Source: Pseudidiomarina planktonica
GTDB lineage: Bacteria > Pseudomonadota > Gammaproteobacteria > Enterobacterales > Alteromonadaceae
Assembly: GCF_900177775.1 (NCBI RefSeq)
Contig: NZ_FXWH01000001.1
Span: 1,240,001 to 1,304,000, forward strand
Direction of reading: 5' to 3'
DNA: 64,000 nt
Below the pieces are notes generated by a model, which saw only the letters and a program-made list of their open reading frames with translations, had not been told where the DNA came from and did no database searches. Made by a program: the position numbers and the translations under genes. This document shows, piece after piece, positions 46,601 to 56,277 of this stretch; the first letter of the stretch is position 1; each line of letters starts with the position of its first letter.

Positions 46601-47950
46601 TTAGCGAATACCCATACGACGTAATGCGTTGGTAGAGAAGTCGTTACGCGACGGCTCGATGTCCCAGTGCATGTATTCGTCTTCTTCGTTGGCCAGGCCG
46701 ATGATCAGGTAACGACCAGAGTTCAGGTCGTACAAGCCTTCAGCGGCCATCCATGGAACGTCTTGAGTGTAGAACTGCGTGGCATAAGCTTCGCCAACAC
46801 GCCATAACTCACCACGACCATCGTAATGATCAACAACTGACACTGTCCAGGTATCTTCGTCTACGTACATAGTACGCTTAGAATAGATGTGACGCTCGCC
46901 GTCCTTCAGCGTGCCTTCAACAACCCATACGCGGTGTTTCTCGTAGCGAATCAGGTCGGTATTCATGTGACCTGCATTCAGGATGTCGTCATAGCTGTTC
47001 GACGGATCAATCATTTTGTAGTTGTTGTAAGGAATATAAAGCTCTTTCTTGCCTTTCAATTCCCAGTTGTACTTATCTGGTGCACCATTGTACATATCCA
47101 GGTTATCGGAAGTACGTAAGCCATCAGCTGCTGTACCTGGTCCGTCATAAGCTACGTTAGGAGCACGACGAACACGACGCTGACCAGCATTGTAAATCCA
47201 GGCACGACGACCTTCTTTAACCTGGTTAATAGTTTCGTGTACTAATAGAACAGTACCGGTTAAACGTGCCGGTGCCAGTACTTCTTGTAAGAAGTAGAAC
47301 AGGACGTTGTCGTCGGCTGACTCACGGCCACTTTGTAAGTATTCGGGGAATACCAGAGTTTCGCGTAATTTAACCGGAACGAAGTCACCGTTGGAAAGTA
47401 CCGGGAACTGATTAATTAAACGCTCAACAGCACCACCGCGGTAACGTGTGATGTGGTTCCAAACAACTTCCAAGCCGCTTTGCGGAATTGGGAAAGGTAC
47501 GTGTGTATCAAAATCTTCTAAACCGTTACCACCAGCTACAAGTGAGGTGTTAACGGCGTTCTTTTTAGCCAGCTCGTAAACTGCTTGCGGATAAGCAGCA
47601 GTACGACGAGTCTGGTATACGTTCATTTCGTATTCAGGATATTTCTCAAACAATGCAATTTGACCCGGAGTTAACAGGTCGCGATGCTCACTTAAGTTCG
47701 CATTGGTAATAGTTAACTGAATTTGATCGCTGGCGAACGGGTCTTGTGGACGTTCCGCATTACCTTCGCTGCTGCTGTAACCGCCATCCCAGGCTGGAAT
47801 AGAACCGTCGGCATTGGCCGCTTTTTCAGCTCCAATTGGAGTCAAGTCAGCGCCTAAGCGTTGGGCTTCTTCAGGACTTACTTTGGCCATGACGCTCGCT
47901 GAGACCACGGATAAAGCAAATATTCCCGCTTTAAGCATAAATTTATTCAT
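46601..47950 (-). CDS. DUF1329 periplasmic protein
   Basis: 449 residues. A signal peptide (1-22, ending SVMA) is followed by the DUF1329 pattern: PEEAQRLGADLTPIGAEKAANADGSIPAWDGG, then a LolA-like beta-sheet fold (RAWIYNAGQRRVRRAPNV, KRTMYVDEDTWTVSVVDHYDGRGELWR). It probably binds a lipid or hydrophobic molecule in the periplasm. It usually sits with DUF1302, YCF48-like and RND genes; here the last two are next to it on the opposite strand. Confidence 0.9.
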   Translation of the reverse strand: MNKFMLKAGIFALSVVSASVMAKVSPEEAQRLGADLTPIGAEKAANADGSIPAWDGGYSSSEGNAERPQDPFASDQIQLTITNANLSEHRDLLTPGQIALFEKYPEYEMNVYQTRRTAAYPQAVYELAKKNAVNTSLVAGGNGLEDFDTHVPFPIPQSGLEVVWNHITRYRGGAVERLINQFPVLSNGDFVPVKLRETLVFPEYLQSGRESADDNVLFYFLQEVLAPARLTGTVLLVHETINQVKEGRRAWIYNAGQRRVRRAPNVAYDGPGTAADGLRTSDNLDMYNGAPDKYNWELKGKKELYIPYNNYKMIDPSNSYDDILNAGHMNTDLIRYEKHRVWVVEGTLKDGERHIYSKRTMYVDEDTWTVSVVDHYDGRGELWRVGEAYATQFYTQDVPWMAAEGLYDLNSGRYLIIGLANEEDEYMHWDIEPSRNDFSTNALRRMGIR

Positions 47951-48280
47951 TGTAATTATCCTTGTTGTTCTGTCTGCTTACTTTGCTAACGCTACATCAA
48001 AATAGAAAACAATTAAATGCTTAGAGAAACTCTGTTATCTGCGCAATAATCTGGTAGCATCATCGCGAGAACAGTGGACAGACCTCTCGTATATTTGCTT
48101 AGCATGTATCGCAAAGAACAATTTTGCAACTATCTAGAGTGATAAAATAAGTCAGATTGTTTAAATTGAACAAAGTTTCGTCAAACAAGACGAATGCGCA
48201 GTGCACCGAGTTGAATCACTGTGTTCATTGTTAACTGACATGAATACAATTAACCGATTGTTAACGGAGTCGAGGATTCC
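47951..48280. promoter_or_regulatory. Divergent promoter region, TTAAC repeats
   Basis: A 330-base AT-rich region between the DUF1329 and YCF48-like genes with no ORF. TTAAC occurs at 48231-48235, 48250-48254 and 48261-48265. The two ATTGTTAAC copies (48227-48235 and 48257-48265) are exactly 30 bases apart and lie just before the YCF48-like gene. Confidence 0.4.
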
Positions 48281-49474
48281 ATGCTGAAACCCGTCAAATA
48301 TTTGTTTTGCGTAGCGGCTCTTGCAGCCAGTAGTAGTTACGCAGCGCCTACTAACACCAGCTATGAAGTTATCGAAGAACCCGCTATGCGCGCCCCGGAA
48401 GCCACCTCAGCAGCCATGCTGAAGCTTGCGCAAACCGATGAGCGTACCTTTGCTGTGGGCGACTACGGCATAGTGCTGTTTCGCGATAATCAGGATGCCC
48501 AGTGGCAACAAGCGGAAGTAGATACCAGTGTATTACTAACCTCTGTGGACTTCGCCGACAACCAACACGGTTGGGCGGTAGGTCACCATGGCGTGATTAT
48601 TCATACCAATGATGCTGGCGAAACCTGGCAGCGCCAGCTTGATGGATTCGACATATTGGAATTGCAGAAAGTTGCGTTTGAGCAGCAGTTGCAAGAATTT
48701 GAAGCTGAACTGGAAACTGCTGACGACGCTACTGCTGAAGAACTCGCTTTTGAAATCGAAAATATCGAATATGAGCTTGAATCTTTAGCATTTGCGCTTG
48801 AGTCTGAAGGGCCAACGCGGCCGTTATTAAGTGTGTTTGCCATTAATAAAGATGAAATTCTGGTAGCAGCTGCGTACGGCTTAATGCTGAAAAGCTCCGA
48901 CGGTGGTGCTAGCTGGCAGGTTATTAGCAACAGATTAGATAACGAACGCGGCTATCATTATAACGCCTTTGCTTATGACGGCACTTATACTTATGTTGCC
49001 GCCGAATCTGGTACTTTCTATCGTTCACCAGATCGCGGTGAAAGCTGGGAGCAAGTTGATTTTCCATACAATGGCTCGTTATTCGGTGCTCACATAGATA
49101 ACAACAATCGTTTATGGGTTTATGGTTTGCGCGGAAACGTGTTCTATTCTGACGATCAGGCTGAATCTTTTACTCGCGTAACTGCCGGTACCCGCGTGAA
49201 CTTGAGTGGTTCAACCCTAACTGCGAAGGGCAACAGTGTAGTAGTAGGGCACTCGGGTGTTATCGCTATATTTAATCCAAACGGAACTCTAATCCAACTA
49301 ACCGAACACGTTAGTGGTGATGTGTTAACCGACGTAGTGGCTCACGACGACGGATCTTTTACTCTGGTTGGTCAGGGTGGACTATTGAGTTTTATTGCTC
49401 CGGCATTACCGGTAGAAACAGCGCCAGCCAATGAGCAAACTCCGGCTCCGACAGCAGCACAAGGACAGGAATAA
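48281..49474 (+). CDS. YCF48-like beta-propeller protein
   Basis: 397 residues with a signal peptide (1-21). Blades typical of YCF48/BNR repeats are visible: TSVDFADNQHGWAVGHHGVIIHTNDAGETWQ, ILVAAAYGLMLKSSDGGASWQ and YVAAESGTFYRSPDRGESWEQ. Between the second and third blades (about 122-178) lies a strongly acidic, Gln/Glu-rich coiled-coil-like insertion. In cyanobacteria and plants the relative is a photosystem II assembly factor; in proteobacteria it accompanies an RND transporter. The RND gene starts three bases after its stop. Confidence 0.88.
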   Translation: MLKPVKYLFCVAALAASSSYAAPTNTSYEVIEEPAMRAPEATSAAMLKLAQTDERTFAVGDYGIVLFRDNQDAQWQQAEVDTSVLLTSVDFADNQHGWAVGHHGVIIHTNDAGETWQRQLDGFDILELQKVAFEQQLQEFEAELETADDATAEELAFEIENIEYELESLAFALESEGPTRPLLSVFAINKDEILVAAAYGLMLKSSDGGASWQVISNRLDNERGYHYNAFAYDGTYTYVAAESGTFYRSPDRGESWEQVDFPYNGSLFGAHIDNNNRLWVYGLRGNVFYSDDQAESFTRVTAGTRVNLSGSTLTAKGNSVVVGHSGVIAIFNPNGTLIQLTEHVSGDVLTDVVAHDDGSFTLVGQGGLLSFIAPALPVETAPANEQTPAPTAAQGQE

Positions 49475-49477
49475 GCT

Positions 49478-51811
49478 ATGCCAGCTAATTTTAATGAACA
49501 ACAAGCACCGCTTGTAGAGCGCCTCTTATTTAGTTCACGGCCGTTGTGGATTATCGCTTTCACCTTGTTGACGCTATTTTTGGGGTATCACGCTTCACAA
49601 GTGCGCCCGGAAGCCAGCTTCACCAAAATGATTCCTACCAATCATGAATTTATTCAGAATTACTTTAAGCATCAGGACGATCTGGCCAGCCTTGGTAACG
49701 TGGTTCGTATTGCTGTTGAAAGTAAGAATGGTGATATTTTTACCGCGGAATATCAAAAAACGCTGCAGGAAATAACCGATGAAGTGTTCTTTATTCCGGG
49801 AGTGAATCGAAGTGGTTTGCGTAGCGTCTGGACACCGAATGTGCGCTGGAGCGAAGTAACCGAAGAAGGTTTCGTCGGTGGTCCGGTTATTCCTGACAGC
49901 TGGGACGCCAGTGAAGAGTCACTGGAGCAATTGCGCACTAATATTTTGAAATCTGGCGAAGTAGGCAACCTGGTTGCTAATAACTTTGAATCTGCACTTA
50001 TATATGTACCGCTGGATGAAACCAACCCTGATACTGGTGAACCACTGGATTATCAGCAGTTCTCGGAGCAGTTGGAGCGGTTAGTTCGGGACAAATACCA
50101 GTCTGAAGATGTTGCTATTCACATTACCGGTTTTGCCAAAGTTATTGGTGACCTGATTGAAGGCGCACAGCAAGTGGGTTTGTTCTTTTTGCTGGCTCTG
50201 GGTATCACCCTGGTGATGTTGTTTGGTTACTGCCGCTGTTGGCGCAGCGCCTTGTCGGTACTGGGTTGTTCCATCATCGCGGTAATTTGGCAGTTGGGTA
50301 TTATCAAGTTAATTGGTAGCGGTATTAACCCTTACTCCATGCTGGTGCCATTTCTGGTGTTTGCCATCGGGGTTAGCCACGGGGTGCAGATTATTAATGC
50401 CCTGGGTAATTTCCGGGTTGACGGTTTTGATAAAACGCAGGCAGCCCGCCTGGCCTTTCGTAGCTTATATATAGCTGGCTTTGTAGCACTGGTTAGTGAC
50501 GCTATTGGTTTCACTACCTTAATGGTTATTGATATTGAAGTGATTCAAGAGCTTGCCATTGCAGCCAGTATTGGTGTTGCGGTTGTAGTGCTAACCAACC
50601 TGGGTTTACTGCCAATTCTGATGTCTTACTTTGGCGTGTCGGATCGCGGTATTAACTATCAAACTAAAGTACGGCAGGAAGAGCACGGCGTATTACATTT
50701 CTTCGCTCGTTTTGCTCAACCAAAATGGGCCTATGGCGCCATTGGTGTGGCTTTAGTCATGTTGTGCTGGGGCTTGTATTACGGTCAGCAAATGAAAATC
50801 GGCGACTTAGATGCCGGTGCACCAGAACTGCGCCCTGACAGCCGCTATAACCTGGACAACAAGTTCATTGTTGATAACTACAGCTCCAGTACCGACATTT
50901 TCGTGGTGATGGCCGAAACCGCACCAGAAATGTGTATTGCCTATGACAATCTTGAGGTAATGGATCGCTTTAGCTGGCACATGGAAAACACCCCGGGCGT
51001 ACAGGATGTGAAATCTATTGTGTACGTTGCCAAAATGGGTGGCTTCGGTTTGAACGAAGGCAACCTGAAATGGTACAGCTTAAACCGTAACAAATACGTG
51101 ATTAATGCCAACGTAAACCGGGCGCCGCCAGGCTTAATCAACCCGGATTGCTCTATGGCGCCAATCATTATTTACCTGAACGACCACAAGGCCGAAACCT
51201 TGAAGCAGGTGGTTGCCTCGGTACATGAGTTTAACAGTCAGTACCAGGAAGAAGGCCTTGAGTTACTTATGGCCGCTGGTAATTCCGGTATTGAAGCGGC
51301 TACCAACGCAGTTATTGAAACCGCTCAGGTGAAAATGCTGTTGTGGGTATACGGCGTGGTGATAGTGCTGTGCTTTATTGCTTTCCGTAGCATTCGTACG
51401 GTGCTTTGTATTGTACTACCGCTGGCCTTTACCACAGTGATGAGCCAGGGCTTAATGGCGGTACTGGGCATCGGCGTTAAAGTGGCTACCTTACCGGTTA
51501 TTGCGCTAGGTGTAGGTATTGGTGTGGATTACGGTATTTATATCTACACCAAGGTGAAAGAAGGCTTACAGCAAGGCATGCCGCTGTATGAAACCTATCA
51601 AATGGCACTGGAAAGTACGGGTAAAGCGGTAGGCTTTACTGGGTTAACTCTGGCCATTGGTGTTGCCACCTGGATGTTCTCACCAATTAAGTTCCAGGCC
51701 GATATGGGCATACTGCTAACCTTTATGTTCCTGTGGAATATGCTGGGTGCCTTGATTCTTATCCCTGCGCTGGCACGGTTATTCCGGGTTGGTTCAGTAC
51801 ATAAAAAATAA
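49478..51811 (+). CDS. RND/MMPL family transporter
   Basis: 777 residues with twelve membrane helices in two sets of six and two large periplasmic loops. Sterol-sensing/MMPL-like stretches are visible: VPFLVFAIGVSHGVQIINA and GVGIGVDYGIYIYTKVKEG, with a paired Asp-Tyr in the second. This RND subtype is linked in proteobacteria with DUF1329 and YCF48-like genes and is thought to move lipids or hydrophobic compounds. It forms a tight operon with the preceding gene. Confidence 0.9.
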   Translation: MPANFNEQQAPLVERLLFSSRPLWIIAFTLLTLFLGYHASQVRPEASFTKMIPTNHEFIQNYFKHQDDLASLGNVVRIAVESKNGDIFTAEYQKTLQEITDEVFFIPGVNRSGLRSVWTPNVRWSEVTEEGFVGGPVIPDSWDASEESLEQLRTNILKSGEVGNLVANNFESALIYVPLDETNPDTGEPLDYQQFSEQLERLVRDKYQSEDVAIHITGFAKVIGDLIEGAQQVGLFFLLALGITLVMLFGYCRCWRSALSVLGCSIIAVIWQLGIIKLIGSGINPYSMLVPFLVFAIGVSHGVQIINALGNFRVDGFDKTQAARLAFRSLYIAGFVALVSDAIGFTTLMVIDIEVIQELAIAASIGVAVVVLTNLGLLPILMSYFGVSDRGINYQTKVRQEEHGVLHFFARFAQPKWAYGAIGVALVMLCWGLYYGQQMKIGDLDAGAPELRPDSRYNLDNKFIVDNYSSSTDIFVVMAETAPEMCIAYDNLEVMDRFSWHMENTPGVQDVKSIVYVAKMGGFGLNEGNLKWYSLNRNKYVINANVNRAPPGLINPDCSMAPIIIYLNDHKAETLKQVVASVHEFNSQYQEEGLELLMAAGNSGIEAATNAVIETAQVKMLLWVYGVVIVLCFIAFRSIRTVLCIVLPLAFTTVMSQGLMAVLGIGVKVATLPVIALGVGIGVDYGIYIYTKVKEGLQQGMPLYETYQMALESTGKAVGFTGLTLAIGVATWMFSPIKFQADMGILLTFMFLWNMLGALILIPALARLFRVGSVHKK

Positions 51812-51827
51812 CTAGCTAAGAGGCTAG

Positions 51828-51857
51828 AAAAAAAGCGGACTCAGGTCCGCTTTTTTT
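51828..51857. terminator. Bidirectional terminator between RND and GMC genes
   Basis: A perfect 13-bp stem AAAAAAAGCGGAC / GTCCGCTTTTTTT with loop TCAG. It separates the RND transporter gene from the convergent GMC oxidoreductase gene. Confidence 0.95.
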
Positions 51858-51880
51858 ATGCGTTGTTATTCATTAGCTGA

Positions 51881-53488
51881 TTAGGCGGGGTCAGCATCAG
51901 CCAGTATAAAAGCAGCACCTTGTTCAGCAATGGCTATGGTAGGAGCGTTAGTGTTACCGCTTACCACCGTTGGCATAATAGAGGCGTCGATAACCCGTAA
52001 GCCCTTCACGCCATTTACCTGCAGCCGGGGATTTACCACAGCATCAGCATCCTTACCCATACGGCAGGTGCCAACTGGATGATAAATTAAACCCGCTTCG
52101 GCTTTGAGTTTATCCAGTAACTGCTTATCGTTGTTGGCATCCATAATGCTCATGGCACCACCGTTATGATGTTGTAGCGCGGGCATTTGCATAATCTTCT
52201 GAGCCTGACGAACTCCGCTAATCAGGGCATCGCAATCTTGCTGATGCTGCAGAAAGTTATAGGTAATGAGTGGATTACCGGACGGGTCGTCAGGGTTTAA
52301 CCGAACCTGACCGCGCGATTCAGGTCGCAGCAGGCACACATGACAGGTAAACCCGTGACGTAGTGCTGGCCACATGTCGTAGCCGCTGTCGTTAAACATA
52401 ACCGGCACCACATGTAATTGCAGATCCGGGGTTTCAATGTTGTTGGCGCTACGCAAGAATCCGCCCACTTCACACATGGAATGAGCCAGCGGCCCGGAGC
52501 GGTTAATAGTGTATTTAAGCCAGTGCCAGCCCAGCTTCAGCAAACCTACCGGAGCAAGGGTTAAACCATCGGCTAAACGATTGCGAAAGTGCAGTGAAAT
52601 ATCCACGTGATCCTGCAAGTTCTCACCAACTTCCTTGCGCTCGGCAAGTACCGGAATACCGCAGTTATGAAGTTCCTCAGCGGGGCCTATGCCGGAACGT
52701 TTCAGCAGTTGTGGTGAGGCGATAGCTCCGGCGGCGCTGATAACTTCGCGTGAGGCCGTTGCTATGTATTCTTTGCCCTTGTGCAGGTAGGCGATGCCCG
52801 TTGCCTGGCGGTCAGTGAATAGAACTCGTTGCACCGGACAGTTGGTAAATACGTGCAAATTTGGGCGCTTACGCACTGGATCTAAGAAGGCCCGTCTGGT
52901 GCTCCAGCGCTCTTTATTCTTAATGGTGAAATGGTAGGGGCCAACACCGTATAGCTCAGCCCCATTAAAATCATTATTCAACGGAATACCGGCTTCTTGT
53001 CCAGCTTTTAGAAAGGCTTTGGATACTTGAAAGTAGGGCTGTACATGGGTGACATGCAGTTCGCCGTTAGTGCCATGGTAAGTGGAATCAGCGTCAGAGC
53101 AGTGTTCACTGCGTTTGAACACTTGCAGCATATGCTCATAATTCCACTCGTTCGAACTTACCGCCGCCCAATGGTTGTAATCACTGGGTGCGCCACGGGT
53201 ATAAATCATGGCATTAATGGCGCTACTGCCGCCGAGCATTTTACCGCGCGGGGTATAAAAGCCTTTGCCGCCTCTTAGTGGTGCTTTGTCTACGCTACGG
53301 TAGCGCCAGTTCCAGCGTTTGCTGTGCACAAACCGGGCAAAGCCGCCGGGCATAGACACAAAGGGTGATTTGCCTTCGTCACCAGCTTCAAACAAAGCGA
53401 TCTGAAAGCGGCCGTCGGCTGACAAGCGATTGGCCAGCACGCAACCTGCAGAGCCACCACCAACAATAATGTAGTCATAGTTGCGCAT
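51881..53488 (-). CDS. GMC-family FAD oxidoreductase (alcohol dehydrogenase-like)
   Basis: 535 residues. The FAD motif is YIIVGGGSAGCVLANRLS at the start, followed by GGSSAINAMIYTRG, the GMC signature and a C-terminal active-site region (YHPVGTCRMG, SIMPTVVSGNTNAPTIAIAEQGA). The length fits choline dehydrogenase and AlkJ-type alcohol dehydrogenases. Without a BetB or alkane gene nearby the substrate is open. It follows sbcB on the same strand with a 35-base gap. Confidence 0.93.
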   Translation of the reverse strand: MRNYDYIIVGGGSAGCVLANRLSADGRFQIALFEAGDEGKSPFVSMPGGFARFVHSKRWNWRYRSVDKAPLRGGKGFYTPRGKMLGGSSAINAMIYTRGAPSDYNHWAAVSSNEWNYEHMLQVFKRSEHCSDADSTYHGTNGELHVTHVQPYFQVSKAFLKAGQEAGIPLNNDFNGAELYGVGPYHFTIKNKERWSTRRAFLDPVRKRPNLHVFTNCPVQRVLFTDRQATGIAYLHKGKEYIATASREVISAAGAIASPQLLKRSGIGPAEELHNCGIPVLAERKEVGENLQDHVDISLHFRNRLADGLTLAPVGLLKLGWHWLKYTINRSGPLAHSMCEVGGFLRSANNIETPDLQLHVVPVMFNDSGYDMWPALRHGFTCHVCLLRPESRGQVRLNPDDPSGNPLITYNFLQHQQDCDALISGVRQAQKIMQMPALQHHNGGAMSIMDANNDKQLLDKLKAEAGLIYHPVGTCRMGKDADAVVNPRLQVNGVKGLRVIDASIMPTVVSGNTNAPTIAIAEQGAAFILADADPA

Positions 53489-53523
53489 GTTGCGTGTTAT
53501 TCCCCAGCTAAATAAGAATTACC

Positions 53524-54960
53524 TTACAGGCTCTCGGCATATCGGTAAAGATCTTGTAACAACGCCAGTTTGTGCGGATCTTGCTGATAACGTTCAGCAA
53601 GTTGCTCTAGTTCGGATACAAATTGATTCACCGACAGGGCTTTTCCTGGCGGTGCCATTAAGCGCTCGCGGCAAAACTGTTGCCAGCGCATGAGCTCTTG
53701 ATGCGATAAGGTGTTGGGGAAGTTCCGGGCGCGGTAGCGAAATAGCATTTCCGGTAGTCGGGAATCGGCAAAGTTAAAGCTCTGGCCGGCCAGTTGCTCA
53801 GGTTCAGTGGCCCGAATCATGGCCATATTGGTTTTGTCCTGATCACTGAAAAACGCCCCTGAATACAGCTGCAAATCAGGGTCTGTAGGCTCTTTAAAGC
53901 GGTTATGCTGGGCTTCATAAACCTGAATCAGGGTGTCGCGTAACTGGCTATTCTGAGCCAGCAGTTGCTGACGTTGAAGGCAAGCGTCAAGGTCTAGCTG
54001 CAGTGCTTCGGCGCGTTCGTTGCTCAGCACTTTGGTGGTGGCCACAAAGGGGCACTTATTGGTGTGTAACAGGTGCAAACCCAGTGGTGCCAGATCTTGT
54101 TCGGCCAGCTCAGCACGGGGCGTGTATAAACGTTCCAGCAGTGCTTCGGCACTAAGCCCCTGGGCTAGCGACGGGTCGTGGCGTAAGTCCCAGCAAATAA
54201 CAGCGTTGTTATTCTGCGGGTGGTAGGCCAATGGCATTAACCAACTAACAAAGCCATGCTCGGCGCCATACAGGCCGCTAATGTGTACCAGGGGAGTGAA
54301 GTTCACCACATCAATCAGTTGCTGCACCGCTTGCTTGCGGCGTAAGTTGAAGGCGTAGTCGTACAGTTTGGGTTGTTGTGTTTTCACCAGCTTAGCTATG
54401 GCAATAGTGGCATACACGTCGGCCATAGCGTCGTGCGCCTGACCGTGATCAATACCGTTGCCGCGGGTCAGGTCTTCCAGCTTCATACTCACGCGGCCAT
54501 TGTCGTGCTGTGGCCATTCAATACCTTCGGGGCGCAGCGCGTAACAAGCGCGCATTAAATCAATTAAATCCCACCGTGAATTTTGCTGCTGCCAGGTGTG
54601 CGCGTATGGGTCTAAAAAATTGCGATAGAACAAAAAGCGGGTAACTTCGTCGTCGAATTTAATGTTGTTGTAACCCACAATTGTGGTGTTTTCGCGGCTA
54701 AACTCGGCATGAATTTTGGCTGCGAATTCGGTTTCCTGCATGCCCTGGTTTAACGCGTATTGCGGGGTGATGCCGGTAATCATAACGGCTTGCGGGTGCG
54801 GCAGAAAATCCGGCGTTGGCTGTGAATAAATGGTTAGCGGCCGGCCAATTACGTTTAAATCCAAATCAGTGCGAACACCGGCAAACTGCGCCGGACGGTC
54901 CACGTTTGGATTCGCGCCCCAGGTTTCAAAGTCGTGCCAATACAACGTAGGCTCTGTCAT
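53524..54960 (-). CDS. sbcB: Exodeoxyribonuclease I
   Basis: 478 residues (E. coli 475). The DEDDh exonuclease core begins WHDFETWG (Asp and Glu ligands), then TRFLFYRNFLDPYAH and HDAMADVYATIAIA (the later Asp and His). The SH3-like and C-terminal helical parts are also present. It degrades single-stranded DNA 3' to 5' in recombination and mismatch repair. Confidence 0.96.
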   Translation of the reverse strand: MTEPTLYWHDFETWGANPNVDRPAQFAGVRTDLDLNVIGRPLTIYSQPTPDFLPHPQAVMITGITPQYALNQGMQETEFAAKIHAEFSRENTTIVGYNNIKFDDEVTRFLFYRNFLDPYAHTWQQQNSRWDLIDLMRACYALRPEGIEWPQHDNGRVSMKLEDLTRGNGIDHGQAHDAMADVYATIAIAKLVKTQQPKLYDYAFNLRRKQAVQQLIDVVNFTPLVHISGLYGAEHGFVSWLMPLAYHPQNNNAVICWDLRHDPSLAQGLSAEALLERLYTPRAELAEQDLAPLGLHLLHTNKCPFVATTKVLSNERAEALQLDLDACLQRQQLLAQNSQLRDTLIQVYEAQHNRFKEPTDPDLQLYSGAFFSDQDKTNMAMIRATEPEQLAGQSFNFADSRLPEMLFRYRARNFPNTLSHQELMRWQQFCRERLMAPPGKALSVNQFVSELEQLAERYQQDPHKLALLQDLYRYAESL

Positions 54961-55175
54961 GGTGTTGTTCGTTATCCGTTACGTGTCAGGCAGCTGGTTT
55001 TAGCCTGTGTAGTTAAAGTGTCCTCAGATTATCGTATTCACCTGCTGCTAGCAACGCAGCAGGGCGTTTGCGGCGAGATAAGCGGCGGCAACGGCGCGAC
55101 TGGCAGCGGCAATACACCTTGTTTGCAATGGGCGGGGGTGGCAGGATAGAGAAACCTCGATTTCTCGCACAACCA

Positions 55176-56234
55176 ATGAGTACAAAAACAATGAAACATT
55201 TGACTGTGAAAATCACTACCCTGGCAGCATTTACTATGCTCGCCACACTGGGCGCGCAGAACGTACAAGCCCACGATCATGACCAAGGTAAGTTCGCTAT
55301 TGCTATTCACGGTGGTGCCGGCACTATTACCCGCGCCAATCTGAATGACGAGCAGGAAGCTGCTTACAAAGCCAAGCTGGACGAAGCTATTAGCGCCGGT
55401 TACGCCATTTTAGCCGACGGCGGCAGTAGTTCTGATGCGGTTATTGCCGCGGTTCAAATTATGGAAAAATCACCACTATTTAATGCCGCCAAAGGCGCGG
55501 TGTATACCTGGGAAGGCGAACACGAGCTGGACGCCTCCTTTATGCGTGGTGACACTTTAGAAGCTGGTGCTGTAGCTGGCGTCAAGCGCATTGCCAGCCC
55601 CATTGCTCTGGCGCGTGAAGTACAGGAAAAATCAGTACACGTGATGCTAAGTGGCGTGGGTGCCGAGCAATTTGCTGAGCAACAGGGTTTTGAATTTGTC
55701 GACAATAAAATGTTCGACACCGACCATCGCTATCAGCAACTGCAAGACGCCAAAGCGAAGATTATGGAAAGTGAACAGCCGGAGCAACAAGCCTGGCAGC
55801 AGTTGGACACCAAATATAAGTACGGCACCGTGGGTGCTGTCGCACGCGATAAGCAGGGTAATTTAGCGGCTGCAACATCAACCGGCGGCATGACCGCCAA
55901 ACGTTATGGCCGGATTGGCGATTCACCTATTATTGGCGCGGGCACCTGGGCTGACAACGAGAGCTGCGCGGTTTCTGCTACCGGCCACGGTGAATATTTT
56001 ATTCGCTACCACGTGGCGGCTGATATTTGTTCACGTATGAAGTATCAGCAAGTAGACGTGAAAACTGCAGGTGATGCGGTTATTCATGGCGTATTAAAAG
56101 ACGCCGGCGGTACTGGCGGCGTGATTATTGTTGACCACAAAGGTAACGTGCACATGCCGTTTAACACCGAAGGTATGTATCGTGCCAGCCGGGTTGAAGG
56201 CGGTGAAACTGAAGTTGCCATTTATCAGGATTGA
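55176..56234 (+). CDS. Secreted isoaspartyl peptidase/L-asparaginase
   Basis: About 352 residues, N-terminal nucleophile (Ntn) hydrolase. A signal peptide ends in NVQA before HDHDQGKFAIAIHGGAG, the family start. The autocleavage site is YGTVGAVA, giving the Thr nucleophile of the beta chain; GGMTAKRYGRIGDSPIIGAG follows. It hydrolyses isoaspartyl dipeptides and asparagine, here probably in the periplasm. The open frame extends upstream to 55068, but that part is basic and unrelated to the family; ATG at 55176 or 55191 is likely. No strong ribosome site is visible. Confidence 0.9.
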   Translation: MSTKTMKHLTVKITTLAAFTMLATLGAQNVQAHDHDQGKFAIAIHGGAGTITRANLNDEQEAAYKAKLDEAISAGYAILADGGSSSDAVIAAVQIMEKSPLFNAAKGAVYTWEGEHELDASFMRGDTLEAGAVAGVKRIASPIALAREVQEKSVHVMLSGVGAEQFAEQQGFEFVDNKMFDTDHRYQQLQDAKAKIMESEQPEQQAWQQLDTKYKYGTVGAVARDKQGNLAAATSTGGMTAKRYGRIGDSPIIGAGTWADNESCAVSATGHGEYFIRYHVAADICSRMKYQQVDVKTAGDAVIHGVLKDAGGTGGVIIVDHKGNVHMPFNTEGMYRASRVEGGETEVAIYQD

Positions 56235-56277
56235 CTATACTTAGCATAAGAATCCTAAACGGCAATTTGGAGGCTTT

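Noticed and set aside
55068-55175. N-terminal extension of the isoaspartyl peptidase
   Set aside because: It is basic, lacks family similarity and would place extra residues before the signal peptide.
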